Counted from the first letter of the stretch, positions 47,101-54,401 are shown. The stretch is 64,000 nt of DNA from Nostoc sp. 106C (GCF_002154725.1 NZ_MTAW01000087.1:53335-117334); one strand, 5' to 3'. Notes: generated by a model from the letters alone, not told the origin. Made by a program: numbers and translations.

Positions 47101-47323
47101 TAGCTTTACGAATTTTATTCAAATCGAGACCGTCCCATGCCAAGCGTTTTTCAAAGACACTTTGGTCTCCATCCGCTATAATCTGACACCAATCCCCAAT
47201 TATAGAATTAATTTTACTATCATTTTCTCTATTAAAAACGGGAATAAAATCATCAGTTATTTTTTCTGCAAAAGTACTGGCTAGTTCTACAATTTCAATC
47301 AATTTTTCTTGGGAAATATGCAT
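44147..47323 (-). CDS. lanM: Class II lanthipeptide synthetase LanM (CCG type)
   Basis: About 1058 residues from the ATG at 47323 (a TTG at 47350 is an alternative). The N-terminal DUF4135 dehydratase/kinase-like domain has LKIIYKPRDLEIYQAYYHLL and DLHYENIIVHGEQPVLVDLE. The C-terminal LanC cyclase has SWCHGAPGIGLARVG and HLCCGNLGRIEFL: the zinc ligands are the WCHG cysteine (about 931) and the CC pair (about 976-977). The CCG form instead of CHG is the ProcM-like type, known for cyclising many different cores. It dehydrates Ser/Thr and adds Cys to make lanthionine rings in the precursor upstream. Confidence 0.93.
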   Translation of the reverse strand: MHISQEKLIEIVELASTFAEKITDDFIPVFNRENDSKINSIIGDWCQIIADGDQSVFEKRLAWDGLDLNKIRKAIASVKLNDNHTLPEWANTFYEGIKGVTYENKKEIFNNRFLSQQQPIPFEEVLLEFICVARRKLITQVSHSYYLLSDEAHTELERNLLELLSGICSPSLEFEFSVFCATRQSTVSRLSLKNSEDFSRLYQSFIKSLIQSELVTFFQEYPVLARLLGKLINLWVDSTVEFIKRLESDWDKIQNTFQSKLEKVVSIKPLGDRHHNGCSVMLVVFDSGLKIIYKPRDLEIYQAYYHLLEWLNHNSKFLIFKLIKILNCSEYGWVEFVESVHCKNIEELRHYYRRCGALLCLAYLLGATDLHYENIIVHGEQPVLVDLETLMHPKAQEVAEPGANKNAQYLAIEQISRSVLSTGLMPFVFKLEGELNQTGLPFYKWNNINNDNAVDASSIIGCKISNDLAHEFAEEIVEGFRQIYSFLVEHRESLLAPNSPLTYLAHQQVRFIFRHTATYSSILRKSLQPKYLCNGVIWSIQLDVLSKGMLLSHTKPYFWPLMMSEKQALEQLDIPVFTCSSDSIDLKLSSNQIIYNFFKESSFNFVISHFKHFNDEDLKLQIGFIQGLVYSSITTNYHESSIPGKIDNSFYTDASLTQSKITQQAIAIAVALQKQAISGTDGSVTWIAPQYDSETKQFLLKPLDYGLYAGTCGVALFLAALEKVTGGAGFRNLTLGALQSLREDIYKSVFTQIVKRIGIGAAEGCSSFIITLVRISHFLNEPVLLKDARKVASLITPELILADSKFDILYGSAGGILGLLALYNATADSELLEQAITCAHHLLNNRVVSDSNYKTWKTLDGNLLTGFSHGAAGIAYALLRLHQTCGEVAFLEAAYESISFENSIYIPEMGNWLPFKANSPEKDHSCMCSWCHGAPGIGLARVGGLEILDTFEIQQNIKAAIKTTKQHKLSEIDHLCCGNLGRIEFLFTAGKKLSQPQLVEAAIAQASQVVDRAKHRGTFGYSPLLGYNPGFFQGAAGIGYELLRLAYPDQLPSVLLWE

Positions 47324-47483
47324 AATGATTATTGACCCTAGTAATATCAAAATAAGTGTAAGATTTCTGACAGGTTTTTAACTTTTATTATGCTTTTATA
47401 CCTATAGTCAAAATACTGATAAAAAGAGATTTTTTGTATAAATGCGATTATGTCACAGCATCTATACTAATGAGAAATTTAAA

Positions 47484-47502
47484 GTGCCTAATTTACAGGC
47501 AC
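47484..47502 (-). terminator. Hairpin between precursor and LanM genes (possible attenuator)
   Basis: Read on the minus strand, GTGCCT-GTAAATT-AGGCAC is followed by TTTAAATTT. It lies between the precursor stop and the lanM start (190-bp gap). Partial termination here would give more precursor than enzyme mRNA, as is common in RiPP clusters. The stem is short (6 bp). Confidence 0.45.
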
Positions 47503-47517
47503 AGATATTTAAGCAAA

Positions 47518-48291
47518 CTATACTGGGCGTGAACCACCTTCATCTCCACATCGAGGAAAAGTACACCCACCTATGGTTAATATTCCCGTTTCGCAAGTAC
47601 CAAAATAACAAGTGCCTGGTGCGTAAATCTTGCATCCTCCAGCCAAGTCTCCTGATCCACCCATTACAATCTGTACATTCAAATTTAATAGATCAAAAAA
47701 GTCTTCATTAGTATCGAGATTATCAATTATATTAGGAAAAATCACATATAAATTGTAATAATTCTCCTCCACTACTTTGATCTCAATCACCTCGGGAAGA
47801 TTTTTATTAAACTCCTTCTCAATTACCCACTTAGGATTTTTAAATAACTCCTGCTTAAATGCCCCATTCCTCCAAGCTCTTGTCATCAATTTCACGCTGC
47901 TTTCTTCATCCAACAAAGAGTTCCTATGCTGCTCCAACACCCACTGAACAACATCCTCATAAGTCATCCCCAAAGAAGCCTTCAAATCCTCCTCAGAAAT
48001 TCCCTCATAAGGATTGCAAGGTAATACCATATAAAGAGTATCTTCTGTTTCCTCCAGAACGTTAATCTCTAACTCCTCTGGCAATTTTGATCCTAACTCT
48101 TGCTCCACCACCGCTTTAGGATTAGCCATCAACTCCTGCCTAAATCCCTCATCCTTCAAAGCGCGAGTAATCAAATGAATTTCCAAATCCTTCCTAGTTT
48201 TCACAGTCAATTTTGAATCCTGCTGTAGTTGATAAGACCATAAAGGCAGTAATGGTGTTATCCCTTCAGGAGTCTTGTCTTGATTATTCAT
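47518..48291 (-). CDS. Lanthipeptide precursor with two tandem NHLP leader domains
   Basis: A 257-residue NHLP-type (nitrile-hydratase-like leader) RiPP precursor. The leader domain occurs twice: RKDLEIHLITRALKDEGFRQ...NPKAVVEQELG...LEINVLEET at about 33-92 and SVKLMTRAWRNGAFKQELFK...NPKWVIEKEF...IEIKVVEEN at about 132-190. The double-glycine MGGSGDLAGG ends at 218-219, and the core is residues 220-257 with five Cys (220, 228, 233, 243, 248), five Thr and one Ser. That suits lanthionine rings. A GAGGTGG ribosome site lies 4-5 bases before the ATG. Leaders of this family are normally single, so the doubling is unusual. Confidence 0.9.
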   Translation of the reverse strand: MNNQDKTPEGITPLLPLWSYQLQQDSKLTVKTRKDLEIHLITRALKDEGFRQELMANPKAVVEQELGSKLPEELEINVLEETEDTLYMVLPCNPYEGISEEDLKASLGMTYEDVVQWVLEQHRNSLLDEESSVKLMTRAWRNGAFKQELFKNPKWVIEKEFNKNLPEVIEIKVVEENYYNLYVIFPNIIDNLDTNEDFFDLLNLNVQIVMGGSGDLAGGCKIYAPGTCYFGTCETGILTIGGCTFPRCGDEGGSRPV

Positions 48292-48349
48292 ATTGCCACC
48301 TCAATTGTTGTTATTGAAATTTGTTTTTTTGTTCATACCCTGCATTTAT

Positions 48350-48817
48350 TTAAGTAAATAAATGCCAACTACCACTCTCATCACTTCCTACTTCTGGAAG
48401 TGGAACCGGAATATAACGAGCCATATTCCCAGCACTACCAATCACAACTTCCCCCTGACTTTCTAACCAAGCATGGGCTGAGATTTGTCCACCCTTGCTT
48501 CTGGTAATACCAATGCGTAGCTGAGTGGGGTAACCACACCGAGCAAGCAATACTTGCGTAGCCAAAGCCTGGGGGAGACATACGGCTCTTAAGTATGGGC
48601 TTGCTACTCTCACAGCCCAAGCAACTTTGTTGACAAAAGCTTCATCTACAGCCTGCAACTTAGCCCTTGGCTGTGCAATTTTTGCCAAAAGACCACGCAA
48701 TTGCTGAAACGGTAGCAATTTCAACCCAACCCTGATGACTGCAAGTAGAAGAACAGCCTTAACCAGAAGCAGGCGATCTCCACCTGTTAGGCTGAAAAAT
48801 TTACGCAACCGTTTCAT
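48350..48817 (-). CDS. Lasso peptide biosynthesis B2-type protease (transglutaminase-like core)
   Basis: A 155-residue protein of the PF13471 type: RAVCLPQALATQVLLARCGY with Cys80 as nucleophile, and QISAHAWLESQGEVVIG with His115. In lasso clusters B2 cleaves the leader with help from B1 (RRE). Here no B1 and no asparagine-synthetase-like cyclase is present, and the exporter has no peptidase. B2 probably therefore removes the NHLP leader of the lanthipeptide. A short hydrophobic N-terminus (LLLVKAVLLLAVIRVGLKLL) may anchor it to the membrane. It is the first gene of the operon, 58 bp before the precursor. Confidence 0.88.
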   Translation of the reverse strand: MKRLRKFFSLTGGDRLLLVKAVLLLAVIRVGLKLLPFQQLRGLLAKIAQPRAKLQAVDEAFVNKVAWAVRVASPYLRAVCLPQALATQVLLARCGYPTQLRIGITRSKGGQISAHAWLESQGEVVIGSAGNMARYIPVPLPEVGSDESGSWHLFT

Positions 48818-50106
48818 GTTTTCTTTCGATTGGCTCTTTAGTTTACCCTTGGCTAGTTAATGTCAGACGAATACAGCAATCCTACTAAGTTGTGAGAATT
48901 ATTTTGGGAAATAAATGGATTAGAAGCCCAGAAGAGGGTTTATCTCAGGATAGATGTCAAGAAAAGAAAGAGAATCTCACGAATTATTCAGGAATGCTAC
49001 GTGACCCATATTTTGCACCCTTAACTGTCACTTAGCAGACATACTGCCAATTTGCTGCTAAACAGTAGTAAATCAAACTCTTCTAACCGACTCAAGGATC
49101 AAGGCGGTTGGGAAAGCTTAATTTAAGTACACTCAGCATCTTAGATAGCGTTATTACCGCTTTCAATTCAGTTAAAACCGAATCTACTAGTTGTAAAATC
49201 GTACTTTAGAGTACACCTTACAAGGTAATACTAATCACTTCGATTAAAAACCACGATAGCCAACTTCTCTGTAAATACACTACTTATCTACTTTTCTTTA
49301 TTAAAACTTTAATTATCTCATTAGATAAAATTCTTATACCATAAAAGATTATTTTTTTATGTAAAAATACAGTATTTTTTTGACATGACTATCAAGAAAT
49401 GTAAAGCAAGCGTGAAGTATCATCGGATTCAAAGAGAATGATTGTGATTTGCTTTCAGTCGGTGCTTTCTATGTCTTGTAAAAGTTATCCTACGGATCTG
49501 AACAATGTAAAGTGACATTCAATGCTACGAATTTGAACCCCGACCGAGCAAGAATGATGCTCGGTCGCACCTTTCTCAAATCCTTATAATTTAAGCTTTT
49601 GAGCAAGTAAAAAAATTCCTTACTTACTTTTTTCTTATTTGCGCTAAGTTTTATAAATTAACGCCTAATAAATGTCAAACTATTATTGATTTAACTCTAT
49701 GTCTGCTTGGGAATTCCAAAGCATAAAAAAGAATCTTAGATCCTAGTAAGACATGTTTGAGAAATAGTCTGACGGATGCGGTTTTGTCTTACACATTTGA
49801 CGGTGATGACAAGGTGCGTTCATCGGAGGTGATCGCCTGGCAATTATCCTATTGTCTTAGAGGTCATTGTGGTTGGGTAGCAGGACTATATAGGTGAGGG
49901 CAGTGATGCTGCAAACCCTCCTGAGTTCTTAAGCTTTAAACCTGTTGGCAAGTTTAGTTGTGAAGAGAATAAACCTGTTGACAAGTTTGTTGAGCAGCGC
50001 GATCAAATTATTTTGTTATTGAGGACCCTTTAAAATTAAAGGCTAATGCTGGAGGTGCTATAAAGGATAAAGTTAAACAAGTTTTGCGATTATTAGCTAC
50101 TACTTA
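48818..50106. other. Gene-free region with hairpin and coding scraps
   Basis: About 1.3 kb. It should contain the promoter of the lanthipeptide operon near 48820-48900. A perfect 9-bp inverted repeat CGACCGAGC / GCTCGGTCG lies at 49541-49567. A block at 49828-49859 is repeated with few changes at 52414-52445 (GGTGATCGCCTGRCAATYATC). Two 18-bp near-identical units AAACCTGTTGRCAAGTTT lie at 49938-49955 and 49971-49988. An open tail at 50016-50110 (EDPLKLKANAGGAIKDKVKQ, then stop) looks like the end of a lost gene. Confidence 0.4.
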
Positions 50107-50499
50107 TTAAGTATTTCTTACTCTTTTTCTAGCTAGATCATACGCATAATTATGTAATCCAAAGCTAATTATTTCTACACATTTTTGCCTGTCTGTATCT
50201 ATTATTCTATATACAATTCTGTAATACTCCCTATAACCTTCTACTGTATGTATGATATCTATTGCCCTATATCCCGATAGCTCTCTGTGTGAGTCTAACT
50301 CATGATGGTCTAATTGTATGCATCTATCGGGATTGATTTCTAAGTAACAATTGTATGGATCTACTTTTAGTATCGTAGTATACAATTTTTCAAACTTCTC
50401 CCTTAATTCCTCGCATACATCTTGCAAATCTTGACGTATTTGAGGGTGGCGTCTGATATGGAAATTCTTTTGTATATTCACCTTTTTAGAAGAAATCAC
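50107..50499 (-). CDS. RelE/ParE-like toxin-type protein
   Basis: A 130-residue protein. The end YREYYRIVYRIIDTDRQKCV then EIISFGLHNYAYDLARKRV has the strand pattern of the RelE/ParE toxin fold (YRIVYRI...I..G.H...Y..A..R). The N-terminal half (QIRQDLQDVCEELREKFEKL) is helical. It starts inside the 3' end of the upstream gene (14-bp overlap), as toxins often follow antitoxins. No classical RelE catalytic set can be verified by eye, so this is a fold-level call. Confidence 0.6.
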   Translation of the reverse strand: MISSKKVNIQKNFHIRRHPQIRQDLQDVCEELREKFEKLYTTILKVDPYNCYLEINPDRCIQLDHHELDSHRELSGYRAIDIIHTVEGYREYYRIVYRIIDTDRQKCVEIISFGLHNYAYDLARKRVRNT

Positions 50500-51298
50500 T
50501 GATCTCTTCTATATTAATATTTTCTTCTTCCTCTGGGTCTGTTATCCATTCTATGTCTTTGTCTTCTTTTATTCGCTGTATTGCTTTTGCTTCAGCGGTA
50601 GCGTGTATTGAGCGATTCAGCCTCTCTTTTTTTACTAAATTAAGTATAAACATTGAAGCGTAGCGTATTCTTCTCCTAAAAGCTTCGCTTTGTGTAGTTT
50701 TGTAACTTACATTTGATGTTTTTGATAATAGAAATGTAGCGAAGTCTTCAAATATACCTAAAGGTGTATCCGGGAATAAACTAAATCTTACTTCTATGGC
50801 TTCTGCAAATAGTTCAATAGCTATTACCCAATCTTCAAGAATTTCATCACTACTATCTTTGTTGAATTCATCTTTTGCAGATGCTACTAGATCTGCTGCT
50901 TTTTTAATAAATTCAAGCTTTTCCTGGCTTAGGTTTATACTAACCTTACAGGAATCATTAAGGTTTTTTAGATCCTCTATTACTTTTTTTGGAATCCTTT
51001 CACTATTTCTATATTTTTCTTGGAATACTTCTATTTCTTCAATAGCTTTACCTATTTTATCAAAGACCAATTCTATCTTTTCATATACACCTAATTCTTT
51101 ATCTTCTTCAATTTGTTTTGCTTTTGAGATTAAACATTGAATATCTCTTAAATCATCTGTTGCTTGAGCGCTTAAAGAACTTTTGTTAAGAGTCTCCTCA
51201 AGCTCTGATTGAAATATATTTATTTGTTCATGGATTATCTTTTGTAGATTATCCTTTACTGCTTCAGTTACCAACTCTTTATCAAGGCTTGTATTCAT
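50486..51298 (-). CDS. Hypothetical helical protein paired with a RelE-like protein
   Basis: About 270 residues if the ATG at 51298 is used; GAGG lies about 8 bases upstream of it, whereas more distal TTG and ATG starts have none. The protein is highly charged, mostly helix or coiled coil (EDKELGVYEKIELVFDKIGK, KKVIEDLKNLNDSCKVSINL), with an acidic tail DPEEEENINIEEISDFF. It is too long for an ordinary antitoxin, but the acidic tail and the overlap with the next gene fit a toxin-neutralising partner. I do not recognise the family. Confidence 0.5.
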   Translation of the reverse strand: MNTSLDKELVTEAVKDNLQKIIHEQINIFQSELEETLNKSSLSAQATDDLRDIQCLISKAKQIEEDKELGVYEKIELVFDKIGKAIEEIEVFQEKYRNSERIPKKVIEDLKNLNDSCKVSINLSQEKLEFIKKAADLVASAKDEFNKDSSDEILEDWVIAIELFAEAIEVRFSLFPDTPLGIFEDFATFLLSKTSNVSYKTTQSEAFRRRIRYASMFILNLVKKERLNRSIHATAEAKAIQRIKEDKDIEWITDPEEEENINIEEISDFF

Positions 51299-51588
51299 TT
51301 GATTTGCCTCGGAGTATTTGTTAAGATTGTCAGTTTGCTCTTTTGCATTAGTTTTTTTGTATATACAAGCTATATTAGAACAAATTTTCATAACGATTTT
51401 TGTCAAAAATGCTTCAAACCCTTTATCTGAGGGAGTTTGAGCTATATGTAGATTTGTTACGATCCGAATCAGTGATACAAATCAAAAAACGTCACCCTGG
51501 TTATCCTTCAATGACTCTGTTTTAGGGATGTTAGGTAAGACCCTCTTTTTTGGATTTATCCGGAATGCTTTTAAGATAAAGAGGCTGA

Positions 51589-51720
51589 ATAAGTAGGTGG
51601 GCGCGAAAATTTATAACTACGTCATTACGAATGGAGAGAAGCGGAGTGAAGCAATCGCAAGGGTTTTGAGAGATTTACATTCTGTTACATAGTTAGGTTT
51701 ATTCATGCCTACCTACTTAT
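51589..51720. mobile_element. MITE-like element, about 132 bp
   Basis: The ends are an imperfect 19-bp inverted repeat: ATAAGTAGGTGGGCGCGAA on the left and the complement of ATAAGTAGGTAGGCATGAA on the right (16 of 19 match; the outer 10 are perfect). The interior contains a segment of the GTCATTACGAATGGAGAG.. / GTGAAGCAATCGCA type that is common in dispersed cyanobacterial repeats. There is no coding capacity. Confidence 0.6.
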
Positions 51721-51761
51721 CTTTTTCATATAGCTCTTAAAGAGTTTGATTGAGGTGTTAA

Positions 51762-51886
51762 GAACTGAAAGACAATTAGGCGGCGCAGCGGAGTGGCAGG
51801 GGCTGGCTTGCAGATCTAGAGGTCACAGTGAAGATCCATTGCCCGTCCCAGCCACTGCCTAATTGAGCGAAGCGCTCTTTCAGTTC
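51762..51886. repeat. Long imperfect hairpin, candidate structured RNA or MITE
   Basis: The outer stem GAACTGAAAGA pairs with TCTTTCAGTTC (11 bp), then CAATTAGGC pairs with GCCTAATTG (9 bp), then AGTGGC with GCCACT, followed by GGG/CCC. Unpaired insertions are GGCGCAGCGG on the left and a small AGCGAAGCGC hairpin on the right. The apical part is about 45 nt. It has no gene on either side within 500 bp, and no reverse transcriptase nearby. Confidence 0.55.
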
Positions 51887-52019
51887 GGCGATGCTCCATG
51901 AGTGGATATGTTTTATGAGTTTTGTCGTTTGAACCCCAACAGGTTACATGGGGTTTAATTGCCAAACTAGACTAATTTAATCACTTCTCCATGAGTGACT
52001 CTGTTTTATCCTTCCTTCA

Positions 52020-52357
52020 CTTGACCCCGCCCTCGCCCTTAGCCATGACAACAAATTACAGCGTTCGCTCCAACAACTAAAAGAGCAACTTCCTGACTAC
52101 TACAAGATTGATGAAGCATTCAAGCATTGGTGGCAGGAGAACGGTCAAGCTTGGGCTGAAAGATTTAGAGATGTGATGATTGAACATCGCAATATCGGTT
52201 ATGACTGGCAGTTCAGTAACTCCAAAAGGAATTGTTGAATCAGTACTTCAATGCCGACAAGCTACTTGTTGATTGTCTCAATAGCGATTGTTATGTGAGC
52301 CTTGAAGTGCGGCAAAAGATTGAAGATACATTACTGTTGCCAGTAAGTTTAAGCTAA
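52020..52357 (+). pseudogene. C-terminal fragment of a NACHT-type STAND protein
   Basis: The frame LDPALALSHDNKLQRSLQQL then KEQLPDYYKIDEAFKHWWQE...IEHRNIGYDWQFS switches by one base near 52226 to ELLNQYFNADKLLVDCLNSD then CYVSLEVRQKIEDTLLLP and a stop. This is the conserved C-terminal helical end of cyanobacterial NACHT NTPases (LLxxYYDANKLLVDCLNSDCYVSR.VRxxIExTLLLP). The NTPase core is missing, and a single frameshift breaks what is left. Confidence 0.75.
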
Positions 52358-52595
52358 CTCCTTACGCAAAACAGCGAGCGCTCATCCAGAACAATACGCT
52401 GATGACCTTTGGTGGTGATCGCCTGACAATCATCCTGTTGTCTTACAATGTCTTACAAATCCGTCAAGATTTTTGAGTCTGGTTGTCTAAGTCAGGACTT
52501 ATGTTTTGTAAGACATCACGCTCCAAGGGGTTGAGAGGAGCAAGCAGCATGAGATTAGCGATTGCTATTTAAGTATCCAGACGATCGCTTCAATT

Positions 52596-52919
52596 TCAAC
52601 TTGCGGCAGTTTCATCTGCGGCAGTACTGACAAGGGATTTTTCTTCCTTCTTTTTTTTCTCAAAGATTTGTACACCAGCTTCAACAACTTCAAACCCGTT
52701 GTCTGTTCGCTGACCAAGTTTGCCCGATATTGCTCCAGCCCAGTCTGCAAACTCCGAGGCATTCGTCTCTGCCTTGCGCCAGCTTTTGGCATTAAGCAGA
52801 GCAGTGAAGGTAATGCCGTTTTGATCCGTAAGTTCAATTTCGACTTTTTTATTAGGTGCTGGTTTAGCTGTGGGCAGTGAGCCACTGAATTTAATTGTGA
52901 TTTCGCTTCTCGCTTCCAT
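52596..52919 (-). CDS. Small plasmid-type protein next to the ParA cassette
   Basis: A 107-residue protein: EITIKFSGSLPTAKPAPNKK then VEIELTDQNGITFTALLNAK, SWRKAETNASEFADWAGAIS and GFEVVEAGVQIFEKKKKEE. It is a small beta-rich fold with a basic tail, of a kind found near partition genes on cyanobacterial plasmids, where it is sometimes labelled FinO-like; that label has no support I can see here. It is the third gene of a minus-strand set with the ParA and RHH-repeat proteins (164-bp gap). Confidence 0.6.
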   Translation of the reverse strand: MEARSEITIKFSGSLPTAKPAPNKKVEIELTDQNGITFTALLNAKSWRKAETNASEFADWAGAISGKLGQRTDNGFEVVEAGVQIFEKKKKEEKSLVSTAADETAAS

Positions 52920-53082
52920 CGCACACCCGCAATCAGAAAATTGTGTTTGACGTTCCTGATTGTATCAAGCTTGACGTTGACCGCTTTCAATAGTTCGGGG
53001 TGGAAGGTAGGGGATCGCACTAAGTTAGACTTGACCCTTCCTCGTGGAAAGAAAACTTGATGCCATCGCCAGAACTGAAAAA

Positions 53083-53420
53083 TCATTGATTTGGTTTTCT
53101 GGTTTTCTGGTTTTCTGGTAAACCAAATTTCTCTTTTAGCGCTTCCAGAATTACTGAGGTCACAGTAATCCCCTGCTCTTTAGCTTTAGACATCCAGTAG
53201 CGGCGCTGGGAGATAGGGACTTTGACACACAGATTGACCATCTCTTCCTGCTCTAGCTCTTGTTCTGGTAAACCAGATTTCTGGTTTTCTGGCTTTCTGG
53301 TTTTCTGGTTTTCTGGCAAACCAGATTTCTGGTCTTCTGGCTTTCTGGTTTTTCGGTTTTCTGTATTTATGGTTATCTGGTCTTCTGGTAAACCAGATTC
53401 CTGGTTTTCTGGTTCAGTCT
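53083..53420. repeat. Iterated TTTTCTGG/CCAGAAAA arrays inside the RHH gene
   Basis: Many copies of GGTTTTCTGG, often with GGTAAACCAGATT, lie in three clusters (about 53090-53130, 53265-53345, 53350-53420). The same word recurs at 54063-54105 and 54523-54568, outside any gene. Shared words in coding and non-coding DNA suggest a binding site array (parS-like) rather than protein-level selection only. Confidence 0.75.
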
Positions 53421-53457
53421 CTCTGGCTTTTTTAATTAAATCTCCGTACTTGCTCAT
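53083..53457 (-). CDS. ParB-analogue RHH protein with Lys/Pro/Gln-rich repeats
   Basis: A 124-residue protein. Residues about 12-68 are low-complexity repeats of ENQKTRKPENQKSGLPE type. Residues about 73-112 (VNLCVKVPISQRRYWMSKAK then EQGITVTSVILEALKEKFGL) form a ribbon-helix-helix of the CopG/Arc type. The gene overlaps the ParA stop by 4 bp. It is the likely DNA-binding partner of the ParA. The repeats come from an iterated DNA word (TTTTCTGG on the plus strand) that also fills the ParA upstream region, so the coding region itself may be part of the centromere. Confidence 0.7.
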   Translation of the reverse strand: MSKYGDLIKKARETEPENQESGLPEDQITINTENRKTRKPEDQKSGLPENQKTRKPENQKSGLPEQELEQEEMVNLCVKVPISQRRYWMSKAKEQGITVTSVILEALKEKFGLPENQKTRKPNQ

Positions 53458-54062
53458 TTCAAAATCTCCATAACTTCCTCACCAAGAGAAATGTAATCAG
53501 CCCAAGCTGTTTTTAAACGCGAGTCATCAACATCTCGGATGGGGACACCAGCCATCGCCGCTTTCTCAAAACCCACAGTTCGCCGAACCATCGCCTGGAA
53601 AACAGGGATTCCCCCCTTTGAAAGCTCCTGCTGTAAAGTTTCACCTTCCTTACTGGGATAGGGAGGGACAATAGTCAGCAAGCAGCGATAATTTGCTTCA
53701 CCTAAGTCCTTCACCATTTCCAGCATTGGCTCAAGACTGACAATATCTGGCTTAGTCGGCAAGATTAAAAGGTCGCAACCCTTGGCTAATTCCTTTAAAT
53801 CATCAGAGTCAGGTCTAGCTGGCGTGTCGATAACCACAAATTGAGCATCAGCAATAACTTTTAAAGCTTGGCGTTCATCCACAGTGAGGAAAGGGAAAGA
53901 CCCCCGCTTTGACCAAGCCAAAGCAGTACGGTTCTGGTCGCCGTCAACCAGGACAGTTTTACCTTGTTCGCTCAAGAACGTCGCCAGATGCACCGCCGTA
54001 GTGCTTTTCCCCACCCCGCCTTTATATCCAGTGATCGTGACAATTCGTTTCTGGTTAACCAT
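53454..54062 (-). CDS. parA: ParA-family partition ATPase (short, orphan type)
   Basis: A 202-residue deviant-Walker ATPase: KGGVGKSTTAVHLATFLSEQ at about 14-33, LVDGDQNRTALAWSKRG, VVIDTPARPDSDDLKELA (switch/Walker B) and LLILPTKPDIVSLEPM. It lacks the N-terminal HTH of large plasmid ParA proteins. It forms a two-gene operon with the RHH-repeat protein. The pair would position the plasmid on the nucleoid. Confidence 0.9.
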   Translation of the reverse strand: MVNQKRIVTITGYKGGVGKSTTAVHLATFLSEQGKTVLVDGDQNRTALAWSKRGSFPFLTVDERQALKVIADAQFVVIDTPARPDSDDLKELAKGCDLLILPTKPDIVSLEPMLEMVKDLGEANYRCLLTIVPPYPSKEGETLQQELSKGGIPVFQAMVRRTVGFEKAAMAGVPIRDVDDSRLKTAWADYISLGEEVMEILK

Positions 54063-54214
54063 ATTTCTGGTTTTCCATAAATTTGGTTTTCTGGTTTTCT
54101 GGTTTGTTGTGCATCATACTGGCAACATCAAGGAATGTCACGTACATTGCAGGTTATGGGAGATTTTGGGAATTGCTGCAACTGTCTTTGCATCCCCCAA
54201 ATCTCCCTGACACA
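54033..54214. repeat. parA upstream region, copy A of a duplicated segment
   Basis: The segment runs from GATCGTGACAATTCG (inside the first parA codons) through TTTTCTGG words, TGTTGTGCATCATACTGGCA and a stem-loop GGGAGATTT...AAATCTCCC (54158-54207). A second copy lies at 54506-54680. This segment should hold the parA promoter and probably parS-like sites. Confidence 0.7.
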
Positions 54215-54401
54215 ACAGAGATCGCCCTGGGGTGAAAATCAGCTTTATTGATAAGTTCTTGTGAAGCTATCTTGAAGAATCAGAGATCACCCTTAGCATT
54301 AACATTCACAGTTGCTACTATGGGGCACATATACAGAACTCCTTATACCGAACCTAAATTATCCTCTTCTTTTCTTGGAAGAAATATGAACCACATAGAA
54401 A

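Noticed and set aside
47442..47711. 89-codon plus-strand frame opposite the lanthipeptide core
   Set aside because: It is antisense to the precursor's core, and the precursor frame is strongly supported.
49525..49570. tRNA-like T-arm sequence (GGGGTTCAAATTC on the minus strand)
   Set aside because: The flanking bases do not make a 5-bp T stem, and no acceptor, D or anticodon arms could be built around it.
51762..51886. Retron msr-msd RNA
   Set aside because: The hairpin has the right size, but no reverse transcriptase gene is present in the neighbourhood.
52565..53086. 173-codon minus-strand frame
   Set aside because: It overlaps the better supported 107-residue gene in another frame, and its composition (basic, no domain) is that of a shadow.
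53083..53420. TTTTCTGG arrays considered as a CRISPR array
   Set aside because: Units are too short and lie in frame inside a gene, with no unique spacers of constant length and no cas genes nearby.
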